64,000 nt of DNA from Mycoplasma sp. 1578d (GTDB lineage Bacteria; Bacillota_I; Bacilli_A; Mycoplasmatales; Metamycoplasmataceae), in the NCBI RefSeq assembly GCF_024582695.1, contig NZ_CP102081.1:829516-893515 (forward strand). The letters are read 5' to 3'. The translations under genes and the position numbers were made by a program. The notes beneath the pieces are model-generated. The model had not been told where the DNA came from. It worked only from the letters and a program-made list of their open reading frames with translations, and searched no databases. Shown here piece by piece: positions 33,795 through 44,190 of this stretch; the stretch's first letter is position 1; the number at the start of each line of letters is the position of its first letter.

Positions 33795-34909
33795 TCAACT
33801 TCTGATGTTTGGAATATATCGTTTGTAAATGTTAATAATTTATCTCTGTAATATTGATATTGTTTATCTCTAAGCTCAATTTCTGCAGGTAAACCGATAT
33901 TTAAATCTTCACAAATTTGTTCAAAATTATCTAATACATCAACAATTTTTTGCTGAATTTTGAAACTTGGAATAAGAATTTCTATATCAGAAATATAAGA
34001 AGGATAAATATTAGGTATGCCACCTGTTGATTTTAAAGAATAAATATATTCTTGTTTATTTTTTAAGAAATGAAATAAGTATTTTTGATTAACTACCTCT
34101 TCATTAGCATGAATAGTGAAACAATTTGAAGCATAAATTGGTGTATCTCAAAAAGCAACAAATCCTGCATAACCAGATGAAGCTACTGTTATTGAATTTT
34201 TGTCTCTGTTTGGAATATCTGTATATTTTTTAACTTGTGTGCCACTTGATACTACAGGGTATTTAGTCCCTTCTGGAATGTCAATTTTTCAAGTTCCTCT
34301 TTCAAATGAAGCAACGTCTTTTAATTTTCGTCTTTTAATATCAGTTAAATAATTAGTGTTTAAAAGTTGGTTTCTATAGTATGAATATTGCTTTTTTCTT
34401 GCTGTTAGCTCGGCTGTTAGCTCGGCTGTTAGCTCTTGGGAATAATCGGTCAATAAATCTAAGATTCTAATAATTTTTTCTTGTTCTTTAATGCTTGGTA
34501 CAAGAATTTCTATATCAAAAATATAAGAGGAATAAATATTGGGTATTCCACCTGTTGATTTTAAAGAATGAATATATTCTTGTTTATTTTTTAAGAAATG
34601 AAATAAGTATTTTTGAAGAACAATTTCTTCATTAGCGTGTATAGTGAAACAATTTGAAGCATAAATTGGTGTATCTCAAAAAGCAACAAAACCAGCTCCT
34701 GCCCCAGATGAAGCTACTGTTATTGAATTTTTGTCTCTGTTTGGAATATCTGTATATTTTTTAACTTGTGTGCCACTTGATACTACAGGGTATTTAGTCC
34801 CTTCTGGAATGTCAATTTTTCAAGTTCCTCTTTCAAATGTAGCAATATCTTTTAATTTATAAAGTTTAAAATTCGTTGATCTGTTTTTTGTTAATTTTTC
34901 TAATTGCAT
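33770..34909 (-). CDS. hsdS: Type I restriction specificity subunit HsdS with duplicated TRD
   Basis: 379 residues, normal S-subunit length. TRD1 (about 15-130) is followed by a conserved helical arm with three TAEL repeats (QELTAELTAELTARKK). TRD2 (about 185-300) is almost identical to TRD1: both contain FERGTWKIDIPEGTKYPV, SGTQVKKYTDIPNRDKNSI and FVAFWDTPIYASNC. A second arm ends TSEVERQLTKDS. Identical TRDs imply a symmetrical bipartite target. ATG 34909 is 2 nt after hsdM. The TAA that ends it lies in a 14-bp repeat array. Several TGA-Trp codons. Confidence 0.9.
33974..34330. repeat. Direct repeat, copy B (TRD2 of hsdS)
   Basis: Near-identical to 34502-34861 (offset 528-531 because of a short indel where GAGAG becomes GYAG). 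Long uninterrupted matches cover most of the TRD, pointing to a recent duplication or gene conversion within hsdS. Confidence 0.9.
34401..34435. repeat. 12-bp TAEL repeats in hsdS
   Basis: GCTGTTAGCTCG x2 plus an 11-base third copy; on the minus strand they encode ELTA three times. As in EcoR124-type HsdS, the number of four-residue TAEL units sets the spacing between the half-sites recognised. 12 bp keeps the frame. Confidence 0.9.
34502..34861. repeat. Direct repeat, copy A (TRD1 of hsdS)
   Basis: Partner of 33974-34330; see that entry. Confidence 0.9.
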
Positions 34910-34911
34910 TT

Positions 34912-36492
34912 TTATTCAAACTCTTTATCTAATTCTTCGATGATTTTGTCTATTTGGGTTCTTAACTGATCTTGTTTAGCTGTAATCTCTTTGATTTGAG
35001 CATTTAATTCTTTAATATCAATTACTTCTTCCTGAGTTTTCTTTTGGAGATATTGGGATACAGATAAATTGTAATTATTGTTTGCTATTTCTTCTTTAGA
35101 CACAACTTTTGCAAGGTTTTCTACATCTTTACGATCAAAATATAATTTAGCAATTTGATCAATATTAGCTTGAGATAGTTTGTTTCCTTTTTTAGCTTTT
35201 TCAACAATATCACTTGCATCGATAAATAAGATGTTGTTATCTTTTTTATTTCTTCTTAAAACTAAAATTGTTGTGGCAATTGAAGTTCCATAAAATAAAT
35301 TATCAGGCATTTGAATTATTGCTTCAATAGCATTAACTGTATCAACTAAGTATTTTCTAATCTTTTGTTCAGCTCCAGCTCTATAAAAAACACCAGGAAA
35401 ACAAACAATAGCAGCAACCCCATCTTCAGATAAATGATCAAGCGAATGCATCACAAATGCTAAATCAGCTTTTGATTTAGGAGCTAAAACTCCAGCATCT
35501 TTAAATCTTGAATCATTAATTAAAGTTGGATTATCACTTCCTTCTCATTTAAGTGAATAAGGAGGATTAGACACAATTACATCAAATGGTTTTTGATCTA
35601 AATGCATTGGATTAAGTAGTGTGTCACCATTTCGAATGTTGAATTTATCATACTCAACATCGTGTAAAAACATGTTCATTCTACACAAGTTAAATGTAGT
35701 AATATTAATTTCTTGACCGTAGAATCCACCAGTAATATTGTTTTTGTTTTCACCAAGAAGTTTAATTGCTTTTAAAAGTAACGAACCCGATCCACATGTT
35801 GGATCATAAACTTTATTAATTTGTTTTTTATTATCAATAGCAATTGTAGCAAGTAAAGTTGATACTTCAGGTGGAGTAAAAAACTCTCCTCCTGATTTTC
35901 CGGCACTTGAAGCATACATACTTAAAAGAAATTCGTATGCATCTCCAAATATATCTACAGAGCTTTGCGATGTTTTACCTAGATTAATTGCTCCAATATT
36001 TTCTAATAATTTAATGATTGTTTTATTTTTATCATTGACTTCTTTTCCTAATTTCTGACTATTAAAATCTAAATCATTAAATAACCCTTCAAAATCTTCT
36101 TGACTTTCGTTTCCGGAAGCAGATTTTTCAATTGATGAGAAAATTCTCTGTAAATTAATATTTAAATCAGGATCATCTAGTGCTCTTTTTTGAACATTGA
36201 TAAATAAATCTGAAGGTTTAATAAAGTATCCGATACCTTTAATAATTCCTTTTTTAATATCTTCATCAATTTCTGAATCATCACATTTTTCATAATCAAA
36301 ATCTAAAAGACCGTTTTCTCTTGCATCTTTATTTATATAATGAACTAGATTTTCAGAAATATAGCGATAAAATAAAAATCCTAAAACATATGTTTTAAAA
36401 TCTCAGCCATCTACACTTCCGCGTAGTTCTTCAGCTATTTTTCAAATAGCATTATGTAATTCTGTTCGTTCAATGTCTCTTTTATTATCCAT
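34912..36492 (-). CDS. hsdM: Type I DNA N6-adenine methyltransferase HsdM
   Basis: 526 residues. N-terminal HsdM domain ([36 protein letters not shown]), [20 protein letters not shown] motif [12 protein letters not shown] (about 230-240), catalytic NPPY (309-312, [10 protein letters not shown]), and a C-terminal coiled coil ([21 protein letters not shown]) for the S-subunit contact. It methylates adenine with HsdS. SD AAGGAAG; 18 nt after hsdR and 2 nt before hsdS, one operon. Several TGA-Trp codons. Confidence 0.97.
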
Positions 36493-36510
36493 ATTATTTT
36501 TCTTCCTTTT

Positions 36511-39500
36511 TTAGTAAATACCATTGTATTGTTTAACAAAATGATTTAATTTTTCAGCAATCACTTGAGCTTTAGCAATTTTACTTTGCTCTCCCTTATC
36601 CATAATAGAACCCTTAATCAAGCTGATAAATTCAGTTCCAAACGATTTAACTTCTCCTTCTTTTAAACATTTATGAATATATGTTCTTGTTTGTGGAATG
36701 TCTTTAAGTGGTAAGTTCTTAATAATTTCACTAATCACTGCTTCAATGTGATCTTGCATATAACCTTGTCACTCTTCAACAAAATCGTTTGGCTTGTTGT
36801 TGTTTAGAATTTTATTTCAAATTCTTTTAATAAATTTGCGTACTAATGAAGTATTCTCTCTTCATTTATATTGTGATTTAAGAAATTCTTCAAAATCAGC
36901 AGCAACTTTTTCGAATGATTCTTCATTAAATTCTTTAGTTTTGGTTATTAAATCTTCAATCAGATTGAGAATTTCATACCATCCATAATCAGCGTTTTTG
37001 ATTGTTTCAATTTCATATTCAACACCATCATATGATTGGTTAAAAGGATTATCTTTTTTTACTTTTTTGTATTTTTCGTGTAATTCTAAATAATGGCTTT
37101 GATAATTCTGTTTGTCTCTTCCTGTAAAAATTTCACCTTGTTCTCACTTTTGACGATATTCGTCAAAAGTTCTAATAATCGTTTCAGTTCGTTGTAAGTC
37201 GGTATATAATTTCACAAACTCTTTTTCCTGTTCTGGAGTTAGATTGTTTGACTCGAGTTCTTCAAGCGGGAAATCTTTTTGAAGTTTTTTCACTAATTCT
37301 TTATAACCTAGAACTTTCTGCCCTCTAGCATTAATATAAGGACCTTCAAAGTATCTTGGAAAACTTCTTAACAAGCACATTTCTGAAGGATTTTGGGCCC
37401 CAAAAAGAGCTAAGGCTTCTTTGGTTTTTTCTTCTAGATCTCTAAAAGTAATAATGTTTCCAGCCACTTTTAGAGAATTATAAATTCGATTAGTTCTTGA
37501 AAAAGCTTGAATGAGGTTATGATATTCAAGATTTTTATCAACTCATAATGTGTTGAGCGTTACAGCATCAAATCCAGTTAAAAACATATTACATACAATC
37601 AGCATGTCAATCTCACGTTTTTTAACTTTATCCGAAACACCGTTATAATAATTTTCAAATCCTTCACTAGTTAGTGAATAATCACTATCAAACATTTTGT
37701 TGTAATCGTTCATCGCTTCTTCAAGAACATTTTTCTCTTCTTTAACTAATTTACTTGACTCGAATCCTTCGCTTAAATCAAAGTCGAGAATATTTTCTGA
37801 TTTATACGTGTTTTCAAAATTGGTAAAAATTGTGGCAATTTTTAAATCCATTTTGTTTTCGGTAATTTGTTTTTTGAATTCACGATAATATAAACCGGCC
37901 ATTTCAGTTGATTGACATGCAAAAATAGAATTAAATCCACTTTTAACTAAATCATGCGTGTTTCTCAAAGTTTTATCATTATAATTTTCCAGCGTATACT
38001 TAACAATTTCTCTAATTCTATTCGGATCTTTATATTGATTTTTGTCGTCTAAAACTTTATATGTTTGATTTATTTTTTTAGCTACTGTATTGTATTGAAC
38101 ATTGAATTTAAGAACATTCCCATCACGAATACCATCTGCAATTGTGTATGTATGGAGTTTTTTACCAAAAATATCTTTAGTTGTGCTGTGTCCTTTTGCT
38201 TCTTTAGTGTTCTTTTCAAAAATTGGAGTTCCTGTAAACCCAAAGAAAATATGATTTCTAAAGTGATTTTTAATATTAAAATGCGTTTCACCAAATTGCG
38301 ATCTATGGCACTCATCAAAGATAAACACTGTTGCTGATGAATTATCTTTTAGCATTCTTTTTGATTTGTTATTTTTGATATAACGATTTAGCTTTTGAAT
38401 AGTAGTAACTATAATTTTTTGATCTGATAAGCCAGAGTTTGAATTTAATTTTTCTTCAAGGATTCTAGTACTTGCTGTACTACTTACTGAACCTTTTTGG
38501 TATTTTTCAAACTCTTTTACTGTTTGATAATCTAAATCTCTTCGATCTACTACAAACAACACTTTTTTGATATTTTCATTATTAGAAAGTATTTGAGCAA
38601 CTTTAAAAGAGGTTAGAGTTTTACCTGAACCGGTTGAATGTCAAATATACCCACCAGCTTGGTTTGTTCCGATTAAACTTTTATTATTTAAGGCAACATT
38701 TGTTTGTTGAAGAATTTTTTCACATGCTGCAATTTGATATGGACGCATGACAAGGAGTTTTTTATCTTCTGTTAAAACACAATATTTAGTTAAAATTGAT
38801 AAAATAGTTCTTTTTCGAAAAAATAAAAAGACAAAATCATCCAAATCTCGAATTGGATGATTTTGTGCATCTGCTCATGTAATTACAAACTCAAATGAAT
38901 TGCTAGTTTTAATTAATCCGGCTTGAAGTTTTTCGTTCTTGTTTTTCTCTTTAAGGGATAAAAATCTGGTTGTATTAGAGTAGTATTTAGTAAATGTCCC
39001 ATTACTTATAACAAATAATTGGATATACTGAAACAATCCATCACCACTGGCAAAAGATTGTTCTTGATATCTTTCTATTTGGTTAAATGCTTCTTCAATC
39101 GAAACACTTCGACGTTTCAGTTCAATTTGAATAAGTGGAAGTCCATTTACAAGAATGGTAACATCATATCTATTTTTCTTTTGCGAATTAGTTTCGTACT
39201 GATTAATAACTTGTAAAGTATTATTAAAAATATCAACATCATCAATTAATTTGATATTTTTAAACTTTTCTTCGCGATCATATAATTTTGCACTAAAAGT
39301 TCTAATTCTTTGAATCTTTTCAGTTTTATCGTAAATGTTTTCGTTTTCTTTTGAAATAACATCTTTATAAAACTCTTCTCATTCTCTATCACTAAAGGTA
39401 AAATTATTTAGTTTGGAGATTTGCTTTCTTAGATTTGCTTTCTTAGATTTGCTTTCTTAGATTTGCTTTCTTAGATTTGCTTTTAGCTCTTTTTCGTTTT

Positions 39501-39657
39501 TAATATCAACATATTCGTATCCAATTGACATTAAATCAGAAATAAATTTATTTTCAAGCTGTTCTTCAGATTGATATTCTTTTTCTTGAGTCTTTTCAGA
39601 TTTAAATTCATCAATCACAACTCAATTTTCATTTTCTGAAGATAAAATCTGCTTCAT
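36511..39657 (-). pseudogene. hsdR: HsdR of the type I system, interrupted by repeat expansion (phase OFF)
   Basis: Spans 1,049 codons in one frame with a single internal TAA (39457-39459) inside a 14-bp repeat array, leaving a 66-residue N-terminal peptide. After the stop the frame has every HsdR part: nuclease motif [12 protein letters not shown], Walker A HSTGSGKT (about 340-347), DECHRSQFG (448-456), GFTGTPIFE, LTGFDAVTLNTLW, and the helical C-terminus. Without the array the junction would read ELKANLRKQISKLNNFTF. ATG 39657 is taken (GTG 39663 possible). Present state: no full motor-nuclease. Confidence 0.9.
39417..39482. repeat. 14-bp tandem repeat inside hsdR (ON/OFF switch)
   Basis: Four full copies of TCTTAGATTTGCTT (39427-39482) plus a 10-base partial. 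On the minus strand unit 1 reads AANLR-type sense codons, but unit 2 falls in the phase CAA ATC TAA. Four units keep the downstream frame (56 nt equals 14 nt modulo 3) yet carry a stop; only a single full unit gives an open gene. Confidence 0.92.
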
Positions 39658-39838
39658 TTGCACAGGTAAAGAACTCCTTCTTATTCTTAAATTTTTTTAA
39701 TTATACAATTTTTTTATTTGTAAAAATATAGAAAAAATTAGTTTGTGATAGAATAACTTTAAGGTTCTTTTTATAAAGTTTTTAATTATTCTAAAAATAT
39801 AATTAAGAACTGAAATTAAAGTTTATCAAATAAAGTTA

Positions 39839-40042
39839 TTAATCTTTCAAGTGCGAAAAAAACACCTGAAATGCAAATAATATTATTTGATATTTTTTTG
39901 CATTTTCAATGTTTTTGTTTTTGATATTTTTCGAATTAGATAATAGAATTCGAAATTGTAAAAACAAAAATCGAAAAGCAAAAATGATTTCGATTATAAG
40001 AATAAATATAAATAATATTCTTATAATAAGATTAATTATCAT
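39839..40042 (-). CDS. Possible small membrane protein
   Basis: 67 codons from ATG 40042: MIINLIIRILFIFILIIEIIFAF and a basic tail. One hydrophobic helix, no family. A strong AGGAGGT (about 40064-40070) lies 22 nt before this ATG, too far for it; the upstream in-frame codons (ATC, ATA) would be unusual starts. It may be a chance hydrophobic frame in AT-rich DNA. Confidence 0.3.
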   Translation of the reverse strand: MIINLIIRILFIFILIIEIIFAFRFLFLQFRILLSNSKNIKNKNIENAKKYQIILFAFQVFFSHLKD

Positions 40043-40049
40043 GTTTATC

Positions 40050-40440
40050 TTTTCTATGATAGCACCTCCTTTCTTTTGTTTTATTGATTAGAGTATAACG
40101 CAGTTTTTTAGAGACACATAGAAATTAATATTTATCATAATTAATAAACAACAAAAAAACTAAGGCAAATATTGTTGCCTTAGTTTTAAAATATAATTTT
40201 TATAAGAAATGGTATCTTGATTATAAATGTAATTAAACTTTTTTTCGCTAAAAATGAATATATTAGTTATATTAAAATATTTTAATAAAAACAAGAGTTG
40301 ATTTTTCAATTACAATATATTTTAGAAAAGGAATAACAAACGCGTATTTTTAAATTGGGCGTAATTATGTATTTTAGTTTTGTTTACTAACCTAAAAAAT
40401 ATCTATCATTTAATGCCCTAATCTATTAAATTATCTATAT
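40050..40440. other. AT-rich gap without a convincing gene
   Basis: Apart from the terminator-like hairpin at 40155-40187 and an AGGAGGT-like stretch near 40064-40070, no frame of useful length or RNA structure stands out on either strand. Confidence 0.5.
40155..40187. terminator. Terminator-like hairpin
   Basis: AAAAACTAAGGCAA (40155-40168) / TTGCCTTAGTTTT (40175-40187). Works in either direction; it may close the transcript of the small ORF at 40443-40679. Confidence 0.7.
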
Positions 40441-40442
40441 TT

Positions 40443-40679
40443 TTAGACTACATTGTGAAGATGATTATTCATAAATATTCAAGAAACAATTAATGAAATT
40501 GCAAAAATAATGTCTAATAATAAAAATCATATTAATCATTTATTTTCAATTTTTAGAATATTGAGAATTTTTAAACTAAATAACATAATAGTGACTATTA
40601 CTCAAAAAACAGTAAGGATTATTAATGTTATATATAAATAATAATTAAGATCCTTTTTTATGTTAGCTAAATCATTCAT
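40443..40679 (-). CDS. Small two-helix membrane protein, possibly nonsense-mutated
   Basis: 78 residues from ATG 40679: MNDLANIKKDLNYYLYITLIILT..., hydrophobic segments at about 16-40 and 52-70, three TGA-Trp codons. The only good ribosome site (AGGAG, 40711-40715) serves an upstream in-frame ATG (40704-40706) that runs ATG AGT TAA. One base change (AAA to TAA at codon 3) would explain this, leaving translation to restart at 40679; or the three-codon ORF is a leader. Confidence 0.45.
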
Positions 40680-40745
40680 GACTTTATTAATTATATTTTA
40701 ACTCATATTTCTCCTTAAAAATCAATCATAAATAAAAAGGTATTT

Positions 40746-42152
40746 TTATAAATAATCTTGATATTTTTGAATATTTTTTACATTTAAATCAAAAGAAAAA
40801 TTGTCTTGTAAGTCTAAACTTCACAAAAGCCCATAAAAGTTAACAATACATTTATATTTATAAAATTCTTCTTTTGAAGTATTTTTATCATAGCACTTAA
40901 GTAAATGCAACTCTTTATCTTCGTTTAAATCTAAATTAGTGCTTAGATAAGCAAGATCGAAATATTTACTATTAAGTGAAATATTCACTAAATCAATAAA
41001 TTTAAATTTTCCGTCATTTATACTCAACACAATATTACCTTGGTGTAAATCATTATGAGATAAGACTAAATCTTTAGGATTGTTTAAAATCTTAAAGATT
41101 TTTTCAATTATTTCAGGTTTAATTTGTTTAACTCATTCATTATCTTTAAACTTTTGATAAAGGTTAAAGATAAATTGATTAATCGTATATGAATATTGAT
41201 TCGGTAATTGATGAAACTTCTTGATTTTTGTAGCTAAACGTCTTAGAGTTCCTTTGCAGTAATGAAATTTTTCCTCATGAATTCATTTTCTTAAAATAAT
41301 TTGTTCATCTTCATAAGCGATAAATGGAATAAAATCATGTTCTCCTAGATTTTTGATTAATAAAGGTTGGTGATTATTTTTAAACTGAACTACTCGATCA
41401 TTTAACAAGTATGAACTTTTTGATGAAGATTCGATTGGTTTAATTTTCTTCACTTCTTGTTTGATTTTATCAATATAATCTCTTTTATAAGTATATTGAT
41501 TAAAAACGTTACTAATAAACAATAAATCTTTAAATTGCTCAGTAGTAATTTCAAGATGTTTTAAAATTAATTTTAAATCAAATCCTTCTTTATAGAGAGC
41601 CACTGCATCATAACCAAAAAAGTTTGATCTGATTCATTCTAAATCAATGAATCTCACTTGATTTTGATCATTAATTAAAATATTTTTTAATACTAAATCT
41701 CCATGATGCAATACTTTTGGTTGATCTTTAAATTTAGCAATGGTTTTGCTATATTCTGGTGAATTAATTTCATTCTCAAATCAATCAAACTCTTGTGCTT
41801 GAATTTTAAGTTTTGAAAATTTTTTTAGCTGTTCTAAAACAGCAATTTGAATTTCTTGAGTCAGCTTAATTTTTTCTAAAGTTTGACCCTCAAATCACTC
41901 ACGAATTAATAAATTATCATCATAATATAAGGTTTTTAAATCTTGTAAATAATATAATGCTTCAGCTTTTTTTGGTTCTTTTAAAAAGTCTTTTTTAATT
42001 CGAACTTGATACTTTAAATCATTTATTATTGCAGAATATGTGTAATTATGAAAACCTTCATATTCAAAAGTTAGTGAATTTATTTCACTAACTTGCTTAA
42101 CTTTTAATATTTTATTAACTAAAACTAAATGTTGTGTAACTAAATTATTCAT
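40746..42152 (-). CDS. Tandem two-domain choline/aminoglycoside-kinase-like phosphotransferase
   Basis: 468 residues containing two kinase-fold units in one frame. Unit 1 has VLHHGDLVLKNILIN (HGDxxxxN catalytic loop, about 149-163) and VRFIDLEW. Unit 2 has LVLSHNDLHQGNIVLS (about 368-383) and FKFIDLVN. Both keep the catalytic Asp/Asn and metal Asp, so both may be active. Unit 2's ATP-site strand reads HQPLLIKNLGEHDFIPF. The family phosphorylates choline, ethanolamine, sugars or drugs; the substrate is unknown. The start overlaps the zinc-ribbon gene by 8 nt. Several TGA-Trp codons. Confidence 0.78.
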
Positions 42153-42648
42153 TAACCCTCTCAGCGATTAATTCTAAATGATTTGGACAAGTAAACATAT
42201 TTTGTTCTTGATTAAATTGAATATATAAAACTCCAGGGTATGTTCGATAATATTGTTTCTTTCCGATAAAATGCATCCCTAACATTGCCAAATGAAAGAC
42301 ATTTCTTTTTTCTTGTTCAAGTTGTGCTTCAAAGACAACTGGATACACACTTAAATCAAAACTAATTAATGGATGAACTTTAAGTAATCTTTTTTCTTCA
42401 TCACTGAAAAAATCTATAATTTCTTGATGTTCTTTAACTAAATCTGTATTTGTCCCAAAAAATTTGTTAGAAACACTAACTTCCTCTTGAAAGGTTTTTA
42501 TAAAAACATTCAAATCTAATAAATTTTTTTGGGTTTTGATAATACTATTTAAAAATCAAGTAATTTTTTCTAACTCTCGAGCTAATCCAAAATAAAACTC
42601 AAAATATTGATCACATTTTTTACAATAAGCTTTTACTTTATCCACCAT
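42145..42648 (-). CDS. Small protein with split zinc-ribbon, unknown
   Basis: 167 residues. N-terminal YCKKCDQYF (Cys9, Cys12) and C-terminal TCPNH (Cys about 155, His about 158) could form one zinc site from opposite ends. The middle is helical, charged and aromatic (GKKQYYRTYPGVLYIQF). No family recognised. One TGA-Trp. It is translationally coupled to the double-kinase gene through an 8-nt overlap. Confidence 0.6.
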
Positions 42649-42714
42649 AGATTAATTATATTTAAAAGCTTAATATTTTAAATGCTATTGTCTCTTTTAT
42701 TTATAATTTTTTAT

Positions 42715-43317
42715 ATGCTCAATTATGAAAGAGAATTTTTACCTAATAAAAAGATCATTGCTGGTTGCGATGAGGCTGGACGTGGATCATGAGCTGGCCC
42801 GCTAGTAGCAGCGTGTGTGATTATGCCTTATGGTGCTAAAATTGAAGAAATAAACGATTCAAAAAAATTAAATTCTCACAAAAGACAAGCTCTTTTTGAT
42901 CAAATTTTAAACAACGCACTCGAAGTTCAGATCTCAATTCGTTCAGTTGAAGATATTAATCTTTCTAATCCTAAAGAAGAATCAAAAGTCGCAATGAGTA
43001 ATTGCGTTCAGCAAATGAAACTCACGCCTGAAATTGTAATTACTGATTTTGAAAAAATCTATATTGATTTAGAGCAAATCAACTTAATTAAAGGTGATCA
43101 AATTTCTTATAATGTAGCTGCAGCTAGCATTATTGCTAAGGTTTATCGTGATAATTTAATGATCAAACTTGATCAACAATATCCTGGATATGGATTTGTA
43201 AATCATAAGGGTTATGGGACTAAAGAACATAAACTTGCAATTGTAAAAAACGGAATTACTCCACAACACCGAATTAAATACAAACCGATTAAAAATTTAG
43301 TTTCTTCAATAACTTAA
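42715..43317 (+). CDS. rnhB: Ribonuclease HII
   Basis: 200 residues. It removes RNA from RNA-DNA hybrids and single ribonucleotides in DNA. Start block IIAGCDEAGRGSWAGPLVAA has the catalytic Asp-Glu (the usual RGPLAGP is RGSWAGP here, W from TGA). DSKKLN, TDFEKIY and AAASIIAKVYRDNLM supply the rest of the metal site. GYGTKEH follows. No SD; TATAAT (42702-42707) ends 7 nt before ATG, so translation is probably leaderless. Confidence 0.94.
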
Positions 43318-43376
43318 TTTTGTTCTTTTTTACACTTTTTAAGCCTTTGTTGTAAAAAGTATATTTTGTATTATGG

Positions 43377-43382
43377 TAAAAT
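43377..43382 (+). promoter_or_regulatory. -10-like element directly before ecfA1
   Basis: TAAAAT ending 7 nt before ATG 43390. TTGTTG (43347-43352) with TATTAT (43369-43374), spacing 16, is an overlapping alternative that would give a leader of about nine bases. No SD in either case. Confidence 0.45.
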
Positions 43383-43389
43383 TAGTATT

Positions 43390-44190
43390 ATGATTAAGGT
43401 CGAAAATGTTACTTTTAAATATCGAGCTAATGACATTGTTCCAGCCTTGTCAAATGTCTCATTTGAAATCAAAAAAGGTGAATATGTAGCTATTTTAGGA
43501 CATAATGGTTCAGGAAAAAGCACTATTTCAAAAATCCTTTCAGCTCTAATCAAACCAACTTCTGGGCAAGTGATTATTGATGATATTGTTTATTCACGCG
43601 AAACTTTAATCGATGTTAGAAAAAAAATTGGCATTGTTTTTCAAAATCCAGAAAACCAATTTATCGGTTCTTCGGTCGAAGATGATATTGCTTTTGGTTT
43701 AGAAAACAAACTTATGTCACGACCAGAAATGATTGAAACAGTACGAAAATATGCAGAAAAAGTTGATATGCTGGATTATTTAGAGCGTGAGCCTGAAAAT
43801 CTTTCAGGAGGACAAAAACAACGCGTTGCCATTGCATCAGTCCTTGCCCTTGATCCTGAAGTAATTATTTTTGACGAAATCACTTCAATGCTTGATCCAA
43901 GAGGAAAAAATAAAGTAATTGAAATTATTCAAGGAATTCGAGCGCGAAAAGATAAAACCTTAATTTCAATTACTCACGATATGGATGAAGCTATTTTAGC
44001 TGACAAATGTTTAGTTTTTTCAAGCGGAAAATTAGTGGCTGCTGGAAGACCAATTGATATTTTAAATAACAAAAAAATCATTGATATTGCTAAAATTGAT
44101 TCTCCTTTTGTTTATAAACTAAGCTCATTGATTAAAGGGATCGAACCCACATACAACGAAGAGGAGTTATTAAACAAAATATGCAAATAA
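43390..44190 (+). CDS. ecfA1: ECF transporter ATPase A1
   Basis: 266 residues. ABC ATPase of the energy-coupling-factor module that, with EcfA2 and EcfT, powers vitamin-binding S components. Walker A LGHNGSGKST, Q-loop VFQNPENQF (ECF-type), signature LSGGQKQRVAIA, Walker B VIIFDEITSMLD, switch H in SITHDMDE. EITSMLDP replaces the EPTxxLD of most ABCs, typical of EcfA1. Overlaps ecfA2 by 10 nt. Confidence 0.96.
   Translation: MIKVENVTFKYRANDIVPALSNVSFEIKKGEYVAILGHNGSGKSTISKILSALIKPTSGQVIIDDIVYSRETLIDVRKKIGIVFQNPENQFIGSSVEDDIAFGLENKLMSRPEMIETVRKYAEKVDMLDYLEREPENLSGGQKQRVAIASVLALDPEVIIFDEITSMLDPRGKNKVIEIIQGIRARKDKTLISITHDMDEAILADKCLVFSSGKLVAAGRPIDILNNKKIIDIAKIDSPFVYKLSSLIKGIEPTYNEEELLNKICK

Noticed and set aside
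39417..39482. CRISPR-like array
   Set aside because: Units are 14 bp, head-to-tail without spacers, and lie inside hsdR. No cas gene is present.
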